Positions 43,817 to 53,642 of a stretch of 64,000 bases of DNA are shown here, piece after piece. The notes under the pieces are model-generated. The model saw nothing but the letters and a program-made list of their open reading frames with translations, was not told the origin of the DNA and did no database searches. Source of the stretch: Fistulifera solaris (lineage: Eukaryota > Bacillariophyta > Bacillariophyceae > Naviculales > Stauroneidaceae); the NCBI GenBank assembly GCA_030295235.1, contig AP026162.1, positions 2,480,001-2,544,000 on the forward strand. The letters are read 5' to 3'. Numbering within the stretch: position 1 is the stretch's first letter; every line of letters begins with the position of its first letter. Made by a program: the position numbers and the translations under genes.

Positions 43817-44656
43817 TCCTCCCTGTCGGCTGCTAAGATTAACTGCGTCATGAGTCCTTCTCTAACAACAGGCACCAAGAGATCATGGATTTTCTCTGTC
43901 ACATTCTTGGTTTCCAGATCTGCAATGTTCCTTTCCGATCGAATGAACTTCACAACCAGCCTAGCTTCTTCCTTCTCCGTTGCAGCCATCATCTCCCTTA
44001 TAAAATGCATCCGAACATCAATATGTTTCATCCTATTCCCCACAACTTGGTTTTCCATCAAGAAGATTGCGCCCGTATTATCTTCAAACAAAGTAGCCGG
44101 TCGAATCTTCACCTTCGGAAACAACTCTTCGAATAACATCTGCAAAAACTTGATGTCCGTCGCACACGTCGATGCCGCGTAATATTCCGCCTCCGTACTA
44201 GACAATGTAACCGCAGGTTGCAACTTGCTTGAAAAGCCACACAAACAACCTCCAATGGTAACGAAGTAACCAGTAACACTTCTCCAGCGTCTCCTTGTTC
44301 GTAGCAAAGTTTGAATCCACCCATGCGTAAACCTTCAAATCAACAGGCTCGCGCAACTTCAAGTGAACGTCCGTACTCTCGAGATAGCCAACCAATCTCT
44401 TCATCGCTTTCCAATGTTCTTCACCTGGCGAATCCATGAACATTGCAAGTTCCCTAACTGCATTTCCACATTCCGGAGCTACTTTCCGCACCAGCCACAT
44501 GAGACGTCCGAGAAACTTCCGATACTGATCCTTATTAACTGCATTGCCTTCGTTCTTCACAAGCGATTCCCCAGGATAGCCCGGTGTCTTCTCAGCTTTC
44601 AACGGTCCAATCAGCTCCTTCCAATCCTTTACTATCTCGTCCTTGTACTCATCCAT
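43792..44656 (-). CDS. retrotransposon RNase H region and preceding RT C-terminal part
   Basis: Copia-type RNase H. Visible: SVTGYFVTIGG, TLSSTEAEYYAAS, LFEDNTGAIFLMEN and KHIDVRMHFIREMM, with the acidic residues of the active site. The preceding segment (44198-44656) matches the RT-RNase H connection (FLGRLMWLVRKVAPE). Two frames are used, so at least one break near 44300. The stop lies at 43792-43794, inside the 3' LTR. Confidence 0.85.
43817..43824 (-). other. polypurine tract of the retrotransposon
   Basis: AGGGAGGA on the minus strand, directly 5' of the 3' LTR; primes plus-strand synthesis in LTR elements. Confidence 0.75.
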
Positions 44657-45234
44657 TCGCGCCGGTAGAACTCTCCTGCTTCATCCGATTTCCTCTCGTA
44701 CCAGACTCCCAAATGTTTCTGGATCGGGCCCATCTCAGTAATGTTGAAGCGCTTCTTGATCTCTTTCTTGAACCAGTTGATTTCTTCTTGGGGACCGGCA
44801 AGGATACAATCATCGACATACACCACAATGATCAGAACTGTCTCGCCGTTCACCACTTTAAACCACACACACGGGTCCGCAGCGCTCTGAATAAGCCCCA
44901 GCTTCCTCAACTCGGCACAGTAGAGCATGAAGTACTCTCGTGGACTCTGAACCAAGCCGTACATCGCCCTCTCCAATAGAATGATGTAGTCAACCAACTC
45001 CTCATACGTGATGTACCCAAACTCATATAGCCCAAAGGGCCATTCAAGATACACCTCCTCTCTCAACTTCGCTTCCAGGAACGCAGCCTCCACGTCGATA
45101 ACTTCAGTCACCCACATCTTCTTCCACATGTATAACACCACTGCCAAAACCATTCGAACCGACATGTCCGATGCAACCGGTGAATGCGAAAGAGTAAAGT
45201 CCACGCCAGGGATTTGAACAAACCCCCAGCGCAC
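44632..45234 (-). CDS. retrotransposon reverse transcriptase core
   Basis: Copia RVT_2 domain. FVQIPGVDFTLSHSPVA, EVIDVEAAFLEAKL, ERAMYGLVQSPREY and the catalytic YVDDCILAG are in one frame. It is entered from another frame near 45240 and left near 44640. Confidence 0.9.
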   Translation of the reverse strand: MRWGFVQIPGVDFTLSHSPVASDMSVRMVLAVVLYMWKKMWVTEVIDVEAAFLEAKLREEVYLEWPFGLYEFGYITYEELVDYIILLERAMYGLVQSPREYFMLYCAELRKLGLIQSAADPCVWFKVVNGETVLIIVVYVDDCILAGPQEEINWFKKEIKKRFNITEMGPIQKHLGVWYERKSDEAGEFYRREWMSTRTR

Positions 45235-45996
45235 AAGTCCGAGCTTTGAAACGAATTCCCGTTGCCTCTTTCTTCTTCTTGAAAATCCACTTCGGTAACA
45301 GGTTTTCGTCCTCTCTCCTTCATCTGCTTTCTAGGAACCATCTTCCAAGCATCTCTCTTGATGAAATTTTCGATCTCCTTCTTCATTGCCTCTTTCCACT
45401 TATCTGCATCCCGGACCAACCAAGGCTTCCTTATAAGTTTTCGAGCACCAGGATCCGGCCGCCAACTCCGTATTCAAAACATAATGAAAATAACCTTCCG
45501 ACACATCGATGGCATTGATCTCTCCTTGGGCGCTCATTGTTGGGTTGTATGAAGTGTCTAGCCTTGCCATCTCTCTATTCAATCTTTTCGTCGTCAATCG
45601 CGTCTCTTTCGGTTGATTCGGTGCTGGAGTATTGTCTGCTGTAGCCTCAGGTACCAGAACTTCCGTAGGACCTTCCACAGCCGCTTCGACAACTTCCTCT
45701 GCCGCTCTCTCTTCGACAACTTTCCTCCCTGCTCCAGCATCGACATCTTCGAGCAACACCGGCTTGATTGCGACTTCCTCCCCAATTTGGTCATCCTTTA
45801 AGTCGACTTCCATTCCAGCTGCAAACATCCTTAACTCTGATGCAATTGAAGCGCTCGATCCATGCCAGTCTGCCCAAGTGACGTCACGTGAAAGAATGAC
45901 AATATTTTCGTCCGGCTTGTAAACACGATGCATTATCGCCCGAATCGCGAATCCGGCGTACCCAACCATAACACATTTCACTGACTTCTTCTCCAA
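45235..45996 (-). CDS. retrotransposon integrase C-terminal / linker region
   Basis: Covers KSVKCVMVGYAGFAIRAIMH (the usual post-integrase block), an acidic and Glu/Ala-rich linker, and AMKKEIENFIKRDAW leading into RT. Two or more frames. Confidence 0.75.
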
Positions 45997-46019
45997 CTTC
46001 GGCTGTTTATTGCGTGAGA

Positions 46020-47036
46020 GTCACATATCCGATCCGCCCCCACTGAACCAAGTGTTTCAAGATCTTAGGATGCTCGCCGTACCACGCATAATCAGGGCTC
46101 GATTCCACATTCCTATTCGGGACAGCGTTATCCAACCGTTGCAGTGTGAACAGCCTCCGGCCACAACTTTCCTTGATACTCATCCGACAACTTCGCCGCC
46201 AACATCATCGCAAGGGCCTTATCGCGAATTGTCGTGAATTTTCTCTCAACAACACCGTTCATCTGCGGAGTATGCGGGCAGTAAACTCCATACTTATGCC
46301 CCTCACTTCACAGATCTCCTTCAGCTTTCCGTTCGCCAGCATTATCACACCGAATGTACTTCACGTTTACGTTCGGGTCTCCTTTCAACCGATCGAGAAA
46401 CAACGTCATGACTTTGCCAATCATCGACTTCTTAGTAACAAAGAAACTCCAAGCCTTGCGCGTGAAGTCATCCACCAATAAGATCCAGTAGCAACTCTGT
46501 CCCAACGATTTCTTGTAGGGCCCACTCGTGTCCACGTGAGAATCGCTCTCCTTTCGCCGTTGCTTTGATCGCCGTCGACTTGCACACCGCCTTTGCTTTC
46601 GCCTTTGCATAAGCACACGCCCTCACACGTCGTCTTAGTTCCAGTTAACTCGATTCCCAACTGTTTCATGAGACTCTTCAACGGAATGTCGCTTGCGTGT
46701 CCGTACATATCGTGAGCAGCATTAATGTCCATCTTCACTTTCGTCACCGACAGCATGGACGTTTGACTTAACAACGCTTGCCTTCAGATAGTACAACCCA
46801 TAGTGTGACTGAGGCACCGTCAACACACTCTTTCCGGAAGGGTCAGTAATCTTCATCGCACAACTGGTTATCTCAATCTTGCACCCTTGCTTCACTAAAG
46901 CCCCAGTACTGATGATATTCTTCGCGAACGTCGGCGCTACCTTGACTTCACTTAACTTCATAGTACCACCCGCAGTAGCGAGCATGAGTGTACCCTTCTT
47001 GTGTACTTGGACTTCCTTTCCGTCACCGACGACCAA
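46020..47036 (-). CDS. retrotransposon integrase core and gag-pre-integrase zinc region
   Basis: Read in at least three frames: DINAAHDMYGHASDIPL with a following CEGVC (His-Cys zinc region), then HVDTSGPY, WILLVDDFTRKAW, RCDNAGE and NGVVERKFTTIRDKA, which carry the D-D-E catalytic residues. Confidence 0.88.
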
Positions 47037-47230
47037 ATACTCCTTCGTCGAAACAACATCGCGCGCAAAATCGTTTCATCCACAACAACATGGCACGTCG
47101 CTCCACTGTCGAAGAAACTTTTCCTTGTCTTCGACCTTCATCACATCGACCGCACCGACTTGATGAACGACTCCACAGAACTCTTCACCACCGCCCTTGC
47201 CGACTTCATAACACATGCCGACGAACGGGT
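47037..47230 (-). CDS. retrotransposon aspartic protease region
   Basis: FDSGATCHV at about 47087-47113 (minus strand) is the copia protease active site. The flanking sequence is broken into different frames. Confidence 0.8.
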
Positions 47231-48101
47231 TCAGATCCTTGTTATCCGACTTGAGTCCTTGCCGTTCGACTTGTCCGGGACACTCGCGAGAAAAGTGGCC
47301 TTCCTTGCCACAAGTGAAGCAGACTCTCTTCTTGTCGCTCTTGCACTCCGCTGCCTTGTGTCCTTGTTTGCCGCAGTTGCGGCACTTTCCTTGAACTTCT
47401 TCTTAAAACCACCCTTGCCCTTCTCGACGTTTAATGCTAGATTTTTATTTTCTTTTTTTTCTTTTTCTTTTTCTTCGTTGTCTTCGTCGTTCTTGGGCTT
47501 GAAACAGCGCTTCCACTTGTTCCGGATCTCCTTCTCGAGGTCTTCAATCGTAGTCTTGTTGATCTTTCCGCTCAACTTCGTGATCACATCCGAATACTCT
47601 TCAGGAAGGTTGGCCAAGTAGTGGGCCTTCAAAACGAAACTTGGCTTCACATAATGCGATCCGATCGTCTTCAAAGCGATTCTGCAACCGATCGCACTCC
47701 AAGAAAAAACTTGTCAGGGTCATCTTCCTTCGATGCCAACTTGCACCGACCGAACTCCGCCAACACTTCCGCCAAATCTTCCTCGCTGTTCCGGGCGTAC
47801 TTCGCATCCAAAAGCTTGAATGCCTCTCTCGCATCACCATCCGCTCTCTTGACAAGACCCAAAGGAACGCCGCGCAATCACCAACAAATCGATGATCTCG
47901 AGATTGCTTCGATACAACTCCTTATCCTTCGCCGGCCGTCGCTCCCATTGCAACTTCCTTCGTGAGGGATCTCGGCCTTCAGGTCATCGAACACACTCGT
48001 CCAACCTCGCCCGTGATCAACGACATCGTCTTGAACTTCCAGTCATCGTACGACTTCTCCGCGACCTTGTCGTCCAACGGGTAGAAGGTCAAAGCCCTCA
48101 T
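47231..48101 (-). CDS. retrotransposon Gag with two CCHC zinc knuckles
   Basis: ATG at 48101, only five bases inside the 5' LTR edge. The capsid-like part (DDWKFKTMSLI, DAREAFKLLDAKYARN) is spread over three or four frames. Two CCHC knuckles, CRNCGKQGHKAAEC and CFTCGKEGHFSREC, lie at about 47285-47375. One base missing in AAA shortly before the first knuckle puts them out of frame with the preceding Gag. Confidence 0.85.
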
Positions 48102-48106
48102 AAGCG

Positions 48107-48610
48107 TGTTGAAATTTCTACCGCTAGGTCTGTAACTGCTCTCGTCTATCGGGGGACTCCACACACCCCAGACGACAGACTATTGAAACAACGAACTTTT
48201 GCTCCAAACACTCGTTTACAGAATTATGACGATTTCCTACAATTACTTTTGCTTTCCTCTTTTTCACTGGTCTTCGATCTGATCTTCATCTAATCATGAT
48301 CTGATCTTGCCGAGCCCATTTCTCCAATAACAACTTTAGGATAAAATAGCCCTTCCTGCCTATCAACCAGATTCTCCATTTCGTATTCCTTAGCAATAGT
48401 CATCGCCCATAATTGCACAATAGATTCTTCCGTGATCCCGAATCCCAAATCATATAGTTCGAAACACTTTCAAGACCCCTTTCACGAACAAAATCCTTTC
48501 CCAATAAACTAGACGGTCATTTCGAACCATTCAGACATCCGATGACGTGTCAACTCATGACTGAATAAATCTTTCAGTCCGACACTCAACCTCGACCTCG
48601 ATCTTTGACA
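48107..48610 (-). repeat. 5' LTR (right on this strand)
   Basis: 504 bp; near-identical to the left LTR, with TG and CA ends on both strands. Confidence 0.93.
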
Positions 48611-48616
48611 AAGGTA
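48611..48616. repeat. target-site duplication, right copy (AAGGTA)
   Basis: Matches 43309-43314. The six-base length is one more than the usual five for copia elements. Confidence 0.85.
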
Positions 48617-48681
48617 TTTCAGATTTTTGCGTGACCTGTGACTGGCGTATTTCGTTACTCGTGATGAGTCCTGAGTCCTGA
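48617..48681 (+). pseudogene. possible 3' part of the interrupted small reading frame
   Basis: Continues the frame from 43314 with SDFCVTCDWRISLLVMSPES and then TGA. Weak evidence on its own. Confidence 0.3.
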
Positions 48682-49005
48682 GTTTTTTGCTCTACAGTAT
48701 CCTTTTGTGACCGTTGACCATAAATCCTTTCACAGAAAGGCATAGTCGATTATCGCCCTTATTGTACTCGTAACAAGACCTTACCTGGTACAAGTTTTCA
48801 CCTGCTTTCCTTCAAGTTCGACCTGTGGAGATTGGAGAGAATGACGGAAGACTTTGTTCCGTGACGAAGCCGTAGTCCTGCTTTTGCCAAAAGCGAAAAG
48901 CGATCACGTTTTTTTTCTTATCCCATGCACCCGCCTTGAAAAAAAAAAAGAATCATCGCCACCATTACATGCAAACATCGTAACGCCAAATTGTTCAAAC
49001 AAACA
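48682..49005. other. intergenic region upstream of RS-rich paralog 3
   Basis: 324 bp with poly-T and poly-A runs (48911-48950). Likely promoter; no ORF. Confidence 0.4.
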
Positions 49006-49902
49006 ATGAGTCTCGCGTCAGAAAAAGAGAGTTGCAGCACGGATAGCACGTTCGAAAGCAGTGGGTCCGAAGGCGATCATCACCCGAAAATCGTTCGTGC
49101 TCCCACAAAGAAACTTGTCAGAGTTAAAGCCAGCACCACCTCACTCAGCGCTGAACAAGTCCAGAAGGCGCTGCGCAAAAGGCCAGAGGATGGACATGCT
49201 TCTTCCAGCAGTTTGGGTACTTCTTTGCGGAAAATGCATTCCTCTTCACAATCCACATTACAGGACTCTCGTTCCGTGTTTAGCAGAAGATCTACAAAAT
49301 CCTCGAGTACGGGTCGTCCCCGACAACACATGAGTGGAACGCAAGAAAGTCGTCGGCGGGCTGTGGATCGTTGTCGTAGCAAAAGTCCAGGGAACCTTCG
49401 TCGCAGTCGGTCTGTTTCTAGACACCGAAGAAAGCAACAACCTGAAGACGATGAGAAAAGTTACGAATCATCCGCCCGTAATCTTAGGCGTGATGATTCT
49501 TCATGTCCCGAACGGCAAATATCACGGAAGGAAGATGACAAGGCGAGTACGACTATTGCTTCACAGCGGCGCAGTTCCAATTGCAATTCTGCGTCCATAT
49601 CTTCTCAACGAGGAATTTTACGGTCAAAGAGCCAAGACCTTTCACCAGCACCAAAGCGAGGTATTTTGCGAGCCAACAGTACAGTCATTGATCTAAGAAA
49701 GGTGCCAGGAAGGCAATCGAATGGAAATAATACTGTTCAAACACGTCTTAGGACCACTGCTGCGAGCGACGAACCGAGGCCTTTCGTCACCAATACTGCA
49801 AGGAAAGACACTGTCACAGAAATGGTTTTAAAAACAGGGATCATTACCCAAAATCAGCTGGACGAGCTGATTGCGGCCGGATTTCTTTTCATTAAGGTAT
49901 AG
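49006..49902 (+). CDS. RS-rich protein, paralog 3
   Basis: 298 residues from ATG 49006 (an upstream TTG is in frame). Ser/Arg/Lys-rich, with SPGNLRRSRSVSRHRRKQQ and GILRSKSQDLSPAPKRGILR, a repeated GILR[SA] unit. It ends with the shared motif EMVLKTGIITQNQLDELIAA then GFLFIKV. Uninterrupted. Same architecture as the genes at 40503 and 41992, so the three are tandem or inverted duplicates; the family has no name I recognise. Confidence 0.75.
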   Translation: MSLASEKESCSTDSTFESSGSEGDHHPKIVRAPTKKLVRVKASTTSLSAEQVQKALRKRPEDGHASSSSLGTSLRKMHSSSQSTLQDSRSVFSRRSTKSSSTGRPRQHMSGTQESRRRAVDRCRSKSPGNLRRSRSVSRHRRKQQPEDDEKSYESSARNLRRDDSSCPERQISRKEDDKASTTIASQRRSSNCNSASISSQRGILRSKSQDLSPAPKRGILRANSTVIDLRKVPGRQSNGNNTVQTRLRTTAASDEPRPFVTNTARKDTVTEMVLKTGIITQNQLDELIAAGFLFIKV

Positions 49903-50534
49903 ATCATGTTAGTGATTAAAACGAGTGACAGCAAGTGAGACGCGGAGGAGATCAGTTTTGTTTGATGAATGTTAAGTAACTAGATGAGAAAAAGGTCGCA
50001 CACTCGTCTACTTAGCACTTCAATCTTCGAACCGATTCTTTCTTTTTTCACATGCGTTGCTGCGTCGTGATAGATCATACTTGCGTAGATCATAGATCAT
50101 CAATCATCATCATCTCACCAAGAAACAAGGTCTCAGGTCTCGGGTCATGCGTGCTTATTGCGTGCGTCTTGTGTCTTGTAGTCTATCTTGTAGTCTGGAA
50201 TTTGGTCTTCGTTCCACAACGATCATTTACAAGCAGACGATTTCACACGGAACTACAAAGTACTTGGTCATTACATCAACTTGAACTTCTTAGTTCTTCA
50301 CGTTCGCAGTTCGCACGAGTTTTACTTTTGGCGTTTGGCGTTTGGCGTTGCATGTTGTGTGACCAGCTGCGAGATGAGAGATGACGCAAAACGCAAATTA
50401 TTGATCTCGTTTCTCATCCCCCCGCCAACCTATTTCCTTACAATAATATGTTTATTAATAAAAAACAACACTAGATACCCGCCAAATTGTTTATTGCCGT
50501 TCACTTATGAGTTTCTAAGAAAGACCGAAAATCT
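49903..50534. other. intergenic region with short slippage repeats
   Basis: 632 bp. TTTGGCG three times at about 50329-50348, ATCATAGATCATC repeats near 50078-50112 and CTTGTAGTCT repeats near 50176. No gene. Confidence 0.45.
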
Positions 50535-51302
50535 ATGATACGCGCAAACGATAAATCCGATATTCGTGCTCGTCGTTCGAAAAACTTAAGCACCTTGTCA
50601 AGTAAATCTACGGTCGCTGACACCAACAGTAGCATCAATTTAAACGAAGATAGAACGAGAAATACAAAGGATAGGCGAGATCATCTTCCGTCGAATAGCG
50701 CAAGACGGCCACATCAGGCGACGAGATTATTGCAGGAGAGCAATATTTCGAAGAACGACGAAGGGATGTTTGAGTTACGACAAATTGAGAAGCAAGAGAT
50801 TGTATCAACGAAGAATGGATATTGTAAAGAAACACGCAATATTATCAGACGTAAAAATTCTCGTCGGTCCTGTTCCCAAAACGAAAGCGTGAAAGATAGC
50901 TTCGACATTCAGAAAATCAGCTGGAGCCCCAACATAACCTCAACGAGGAAATGCCCTGAGTCGACACCCAAAAGTGATATGAAGCAGAGGCTTGCTCTCA
51001 GTGGTAAAGTGTCTCAACAGAAGTGTTCATGCCTCCACGGATTTGCTTGTCTTGCGGGCAACCATGACGGCACTGGGATGAAGCTTACGCAAAACAAGGA
51101 TTGCGATTCCGGAGACAACGATGCAAATCCAAATAAGGAGATCTCTACTCCTCGAAGACGTATTTCGTCAATCCTTCTAGCTTCGCTTCGACAGGATTAC
51201 TCGGATGATTCCAAAAGTAGTGCGCTGACTGGAGTTGCTCGCTTCGTTAATGTGCGCAGTGAAGAACTTTTCTTTCCGGATACTTCCATTCTTTTTTCAT
51301 AA
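50535..51302 (+). CDS. Arg/Ser-rich protein, possible truncated paralog 4
   Basis: 255 residues. Basic and Ser-rich (DIRARRSKNLSTLSSKS, IIRRKNSRRSC), with a short Cys-rich patch CSCLHGFACLAGNHDG absent in the others. The end EELFFPDTSILFS resembles the FFPLDTS segment that precedes the conserved motif in paralog 2, but a stop follows and the motif is missing. Could be a truncated relative or an unrelated basic protein. Confidence 0.55.
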   Translation: MIRANDKSDIRARRSKNLSTLSSKSTVADTNSSINLNEDRTRNTKDRRDHLPSNSARRPHQATRLLQESNISKNDEGMFELRQIEKQEIVSTKNGYCKETRNIIRRKNSRRSCSQNESVKDSFDIQKISWSPNITSTRKCPESTPKSDMKQRLALSGKVSQQKCSCLHGFACLAGNHDGTGMKLTQNKDCDSGDNDANPNKEISTPRRRISSILLASLRQDYSDDSKSSALTGVARFVNVRSEELFFPDTSILFS

Positions 51303-51766
51303 AGCTTCTTTGGCGTTTACATTCTTGCGGAGTGAAATTATAATGGTGATCGTTTTAGCACTTGATTTCTTATACTGTGACCGTAGTTACGTCGTGATTC
51401 TTCGTGATTCGTCGTGATTCGTCGAAAGCCTGCGAACTGCGAAAGGCGAAAGCAGCCACAAATAACTACAGTAGTATTATTGCACAATGTGTGTCATGTC
51501 GCAACAGGAACTCTACCACAATGACTATTGTCCACATAGTAGAACAATGACCAAAACTACTGTCATGTGACCTCATGTGACTTTCACTAATTCAGTGGCG
51601 ACAAATGATGTACATTGGAGGCGAGAGAACAATTGCAAAAAGAGGCATTCCCTTCTCGCAAATCCATTGGGCAAAAGAGTTTCACCGCGAAAACGATAAT
51701 GCGATGATTGAGTTTTGAGTTTGTGATATTTTTCCTCATTATACACAAACGATTCGCCGATCGACA
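51303..51766. other. intergenic region
   Basis: 464 bp with a GTGATTCGTC minisatellite (about 51391-51423) and repeated TCATGTGAC words near 51565. No gene. Confidence 0.45.
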
Positions 51767-52297
51767 ATGATGAAAGGAATAATCGGAATTTATGCACTAA
51801 TATCTGTCAAATGTAAGTTCAAGAAACCCTTTGGTCGTGAAGCAAAACGCATTAGCCTTTTCTCACTTTTGTGCTGTATTATTTTGGAAATAGACGTCCA
51901 GGGATTCTCTGACGTTTTCCCCAGGAGCTTGCAGCTTTGTGGTGGTGGTAGGGGAAACGACGGCGGAACAACCACTCCTCGAGACTGCAGTAATCTAATA
52001 GGGCAAGGTCAATGCCAGAGTGCCGCGGATAAAACGTATGACTGGTGTAAAAACACAGTTGCCGATGCCCCAGAATGTCGAAAGGCAGCCGAAGGGAATG
52101 CGTTTGCCGTTGGATGGGAATATTACGCCGAATCAACGACGTGCTATATATTGTTTGACAACACGTTGAGTGAAAGTGATGTTTTACGATTTTGTCCCAG
52201 TGGATACACGACCACCAATAGTGTTTATACCGGAACCGGATTCCCTTCGAAGATTGGAACAGATAACCGATATGTTTGCTACAGTTGCCAGGATTGA
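51767..52297 (+). CDS. secreted Cys-rich small protein with an in-frame intron
   Basis: A signal peptide is evident only after splicing (MMKGIIGIYALISVK, then YVQGFSD). The intron 51813-51893 is 81 bp with GTAAGT and AAATAG ends; being a multiple of three without a stop, it also reads through. Mature part about 130 residues with ten or so Cys, for example RDCSNLIGQGQCQSAADKTYDWC, VADAPECRKAA, STTCYILF and YVCYSCQD, suggesting several disulfides. Gly-rich linker at the start. No family recognised. Cell-surface or secreted role is inferred from the leader. Confidence 0.68.
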   Translation: MMKGIIGIYALISVKCKFKKPFGREAKRISLFSLLCCIILEIDVQGFSDVFPRSLQLCGGGRGNDGGTTTPRDCSNLIGQGQCQSAADKTYDWCKNTVADAPECRKAAEGNAFAVGWEYYAESTTCYILFDNTLSESDVLRFCPSGYTTTNSVYTGTGFPSKIGTDNRYVCYSCQD

Positions 52298-52551
52298 AAT
52301 CTTGTCTTCTTCTAAAGCAATAATTTATGTTTAATATTACATTTCATACATTTTCATTATTAGCACCGAGCGTTGATGTGAGCGTCGACTCGAGAGACTC
52401 AAAACAAAATAACCGTTCGAAGAGACCACACGGTAGCCCTCCATTACTATGGCTAATGAAAACGGCTAGAAAATTCAATTAAGAACAGATGACAAGCGTT
52501 CCTACAGCACAAACTAAAGGCAATTTTGGGCCGTTGATTCGCTGTCGGATT

Positions 52552-53642
52552 TCACCAATTGAACCCATAATGATTTGAAAACGTCTGCAAAGACACGGGC
52601 AAGTGACCGATATCCCCCAAGAACCGACAGCTAACACTCCCTGTCGGTCGAATGGTCAAATACGTTAAGCTGCAGTTGAATGGGCAGAATCGCAACCATG
52701 TTTCGGGAGGCAACTGCAGGGCTCGACAAAGAAAATAGCGAATGACGTTGGCGTGGCAAACAATGATTTCAAATTCGTGCTGTGGAGCGTCTTCTTCGGG
52801 AAGTTCGGATTGTCGGTAAAAGTATTTGGTAAAGGCTTGTTCGATCCGTGGATGATTCTGATCGGTCACTTGAATGACTTTGTCCGTGGCCGGTCCTCCG
52901 GAAGGAATGTGATGACACGGGCGACCCTCGTTTAAATCGGGGTCAGGTTCCAAGTACGGGACGCGTTGTATGTATTTGGCAATAATATCGGCTGTTTCTT
53001 TTGCTCGAGTCATATTGGAGACTCGCAAGGAAGAAATATGACACGCCATCGAAGGATCTTGTGCTTGCAGCATATCGGCCAAACGCTGACCCGTTAATTC
53101 GGCTTGTTCCCTTCCGAGAGGTGTCAAGACACGCTTCTCGTCATCCTACAAAACGGCAAAGGCATAGTATCGGTACTCGTGTGAGTTTGCTGACTCTTCT
53201 TCCGCATCATAACAAAAAAAAAATAACCGAATGAAAGACTTACCCGGTACGATTCATCATACTGCCCATGTCGAACCAAAATAATGTGTCGCGTAACACC
53301 CCTGACACGTAAATTTCGCTTCTCTTCGGAAGACAAATCATCGTTGTGTTTGTGATCCCAGTCCGGATCCCACAAAGGATATTCCAATTTCGGTCGCCAC
53401 AATTGGCGTTTCGGAAACATTCCGTGATACCATTCTTCGTGTACTTTACTTTTATACGAAGAAGTCGTCGCCGGCGTTTCCTTGCCTTCTTGAAATCCTG
53501 CAATAGGAGGTATATCTTGGTCAGTCGCACCACAAAAGGTTGTTGTGCTGTGCTGATAGTATTGTTGTAGACCAAGCGCCGATGCTGCCGAAACGGCTAC
53601 AGTACGACGACCGTGTTGCACGAATCTCCAAGCATTGTGCAT
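52552..53642 (-). CDS. PGAM5: PGAM5-like mitochondrial histidine-type phosphatase
   Basis: Phosphoglycerate-mutase superfamily; PGAM5 works as a Ser/Thr protein phosphatase on mitochondria. Exons 53244-53642 and 52552-53145, intron 98 bp, 330 residues. The leader (AWRFVQHGRRTVAVSAASALG) fits a mitochondrial presequence or anchor. Catalytic parts: HIILVRHGQYDE (RHG His), RVLTPLGREQAELTGQRLAD, SNMTRAKETADII, ICHANVIRYFLCRALQLP with the second His, then GDIGHLP. The overall order and the WYHGMFPKRQLW segment match PGAM5 closely. Confidence 0.93.
53146..53243 (-). other. intron of the PGAM5-like gene
   Basis: 98 bp, GTAAGT to TTGTAG on the minus strand; joins ESYR to DDEKRVLTPLG. Confidence 0.9.

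Larger units (their letters stand above)
43315..48610 (-). mobile_element. Ty1/copia LTR retrotransposon (diatom CoDi-like)
   Basis: 5.3 kb, transcribed on the minus strand. Flanked by LTRs of 502 and 504 bp that differ at only a handful of positions, and by a 6-bp target duplication. The internal order is Gag with CCHC knuckles, protease, integrase, reverse transcriptase, RNase H, which is the copia order. A polypurine tract (AGGGAGGA, minus strand) abuts the 3' LTR. Ten or more frame breaks occur within about 4.3 kb, far denser than in host genes. Similarity to the described diatom copia (CoDi) lineages is inferred from host and order. Confidence 0.93.
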
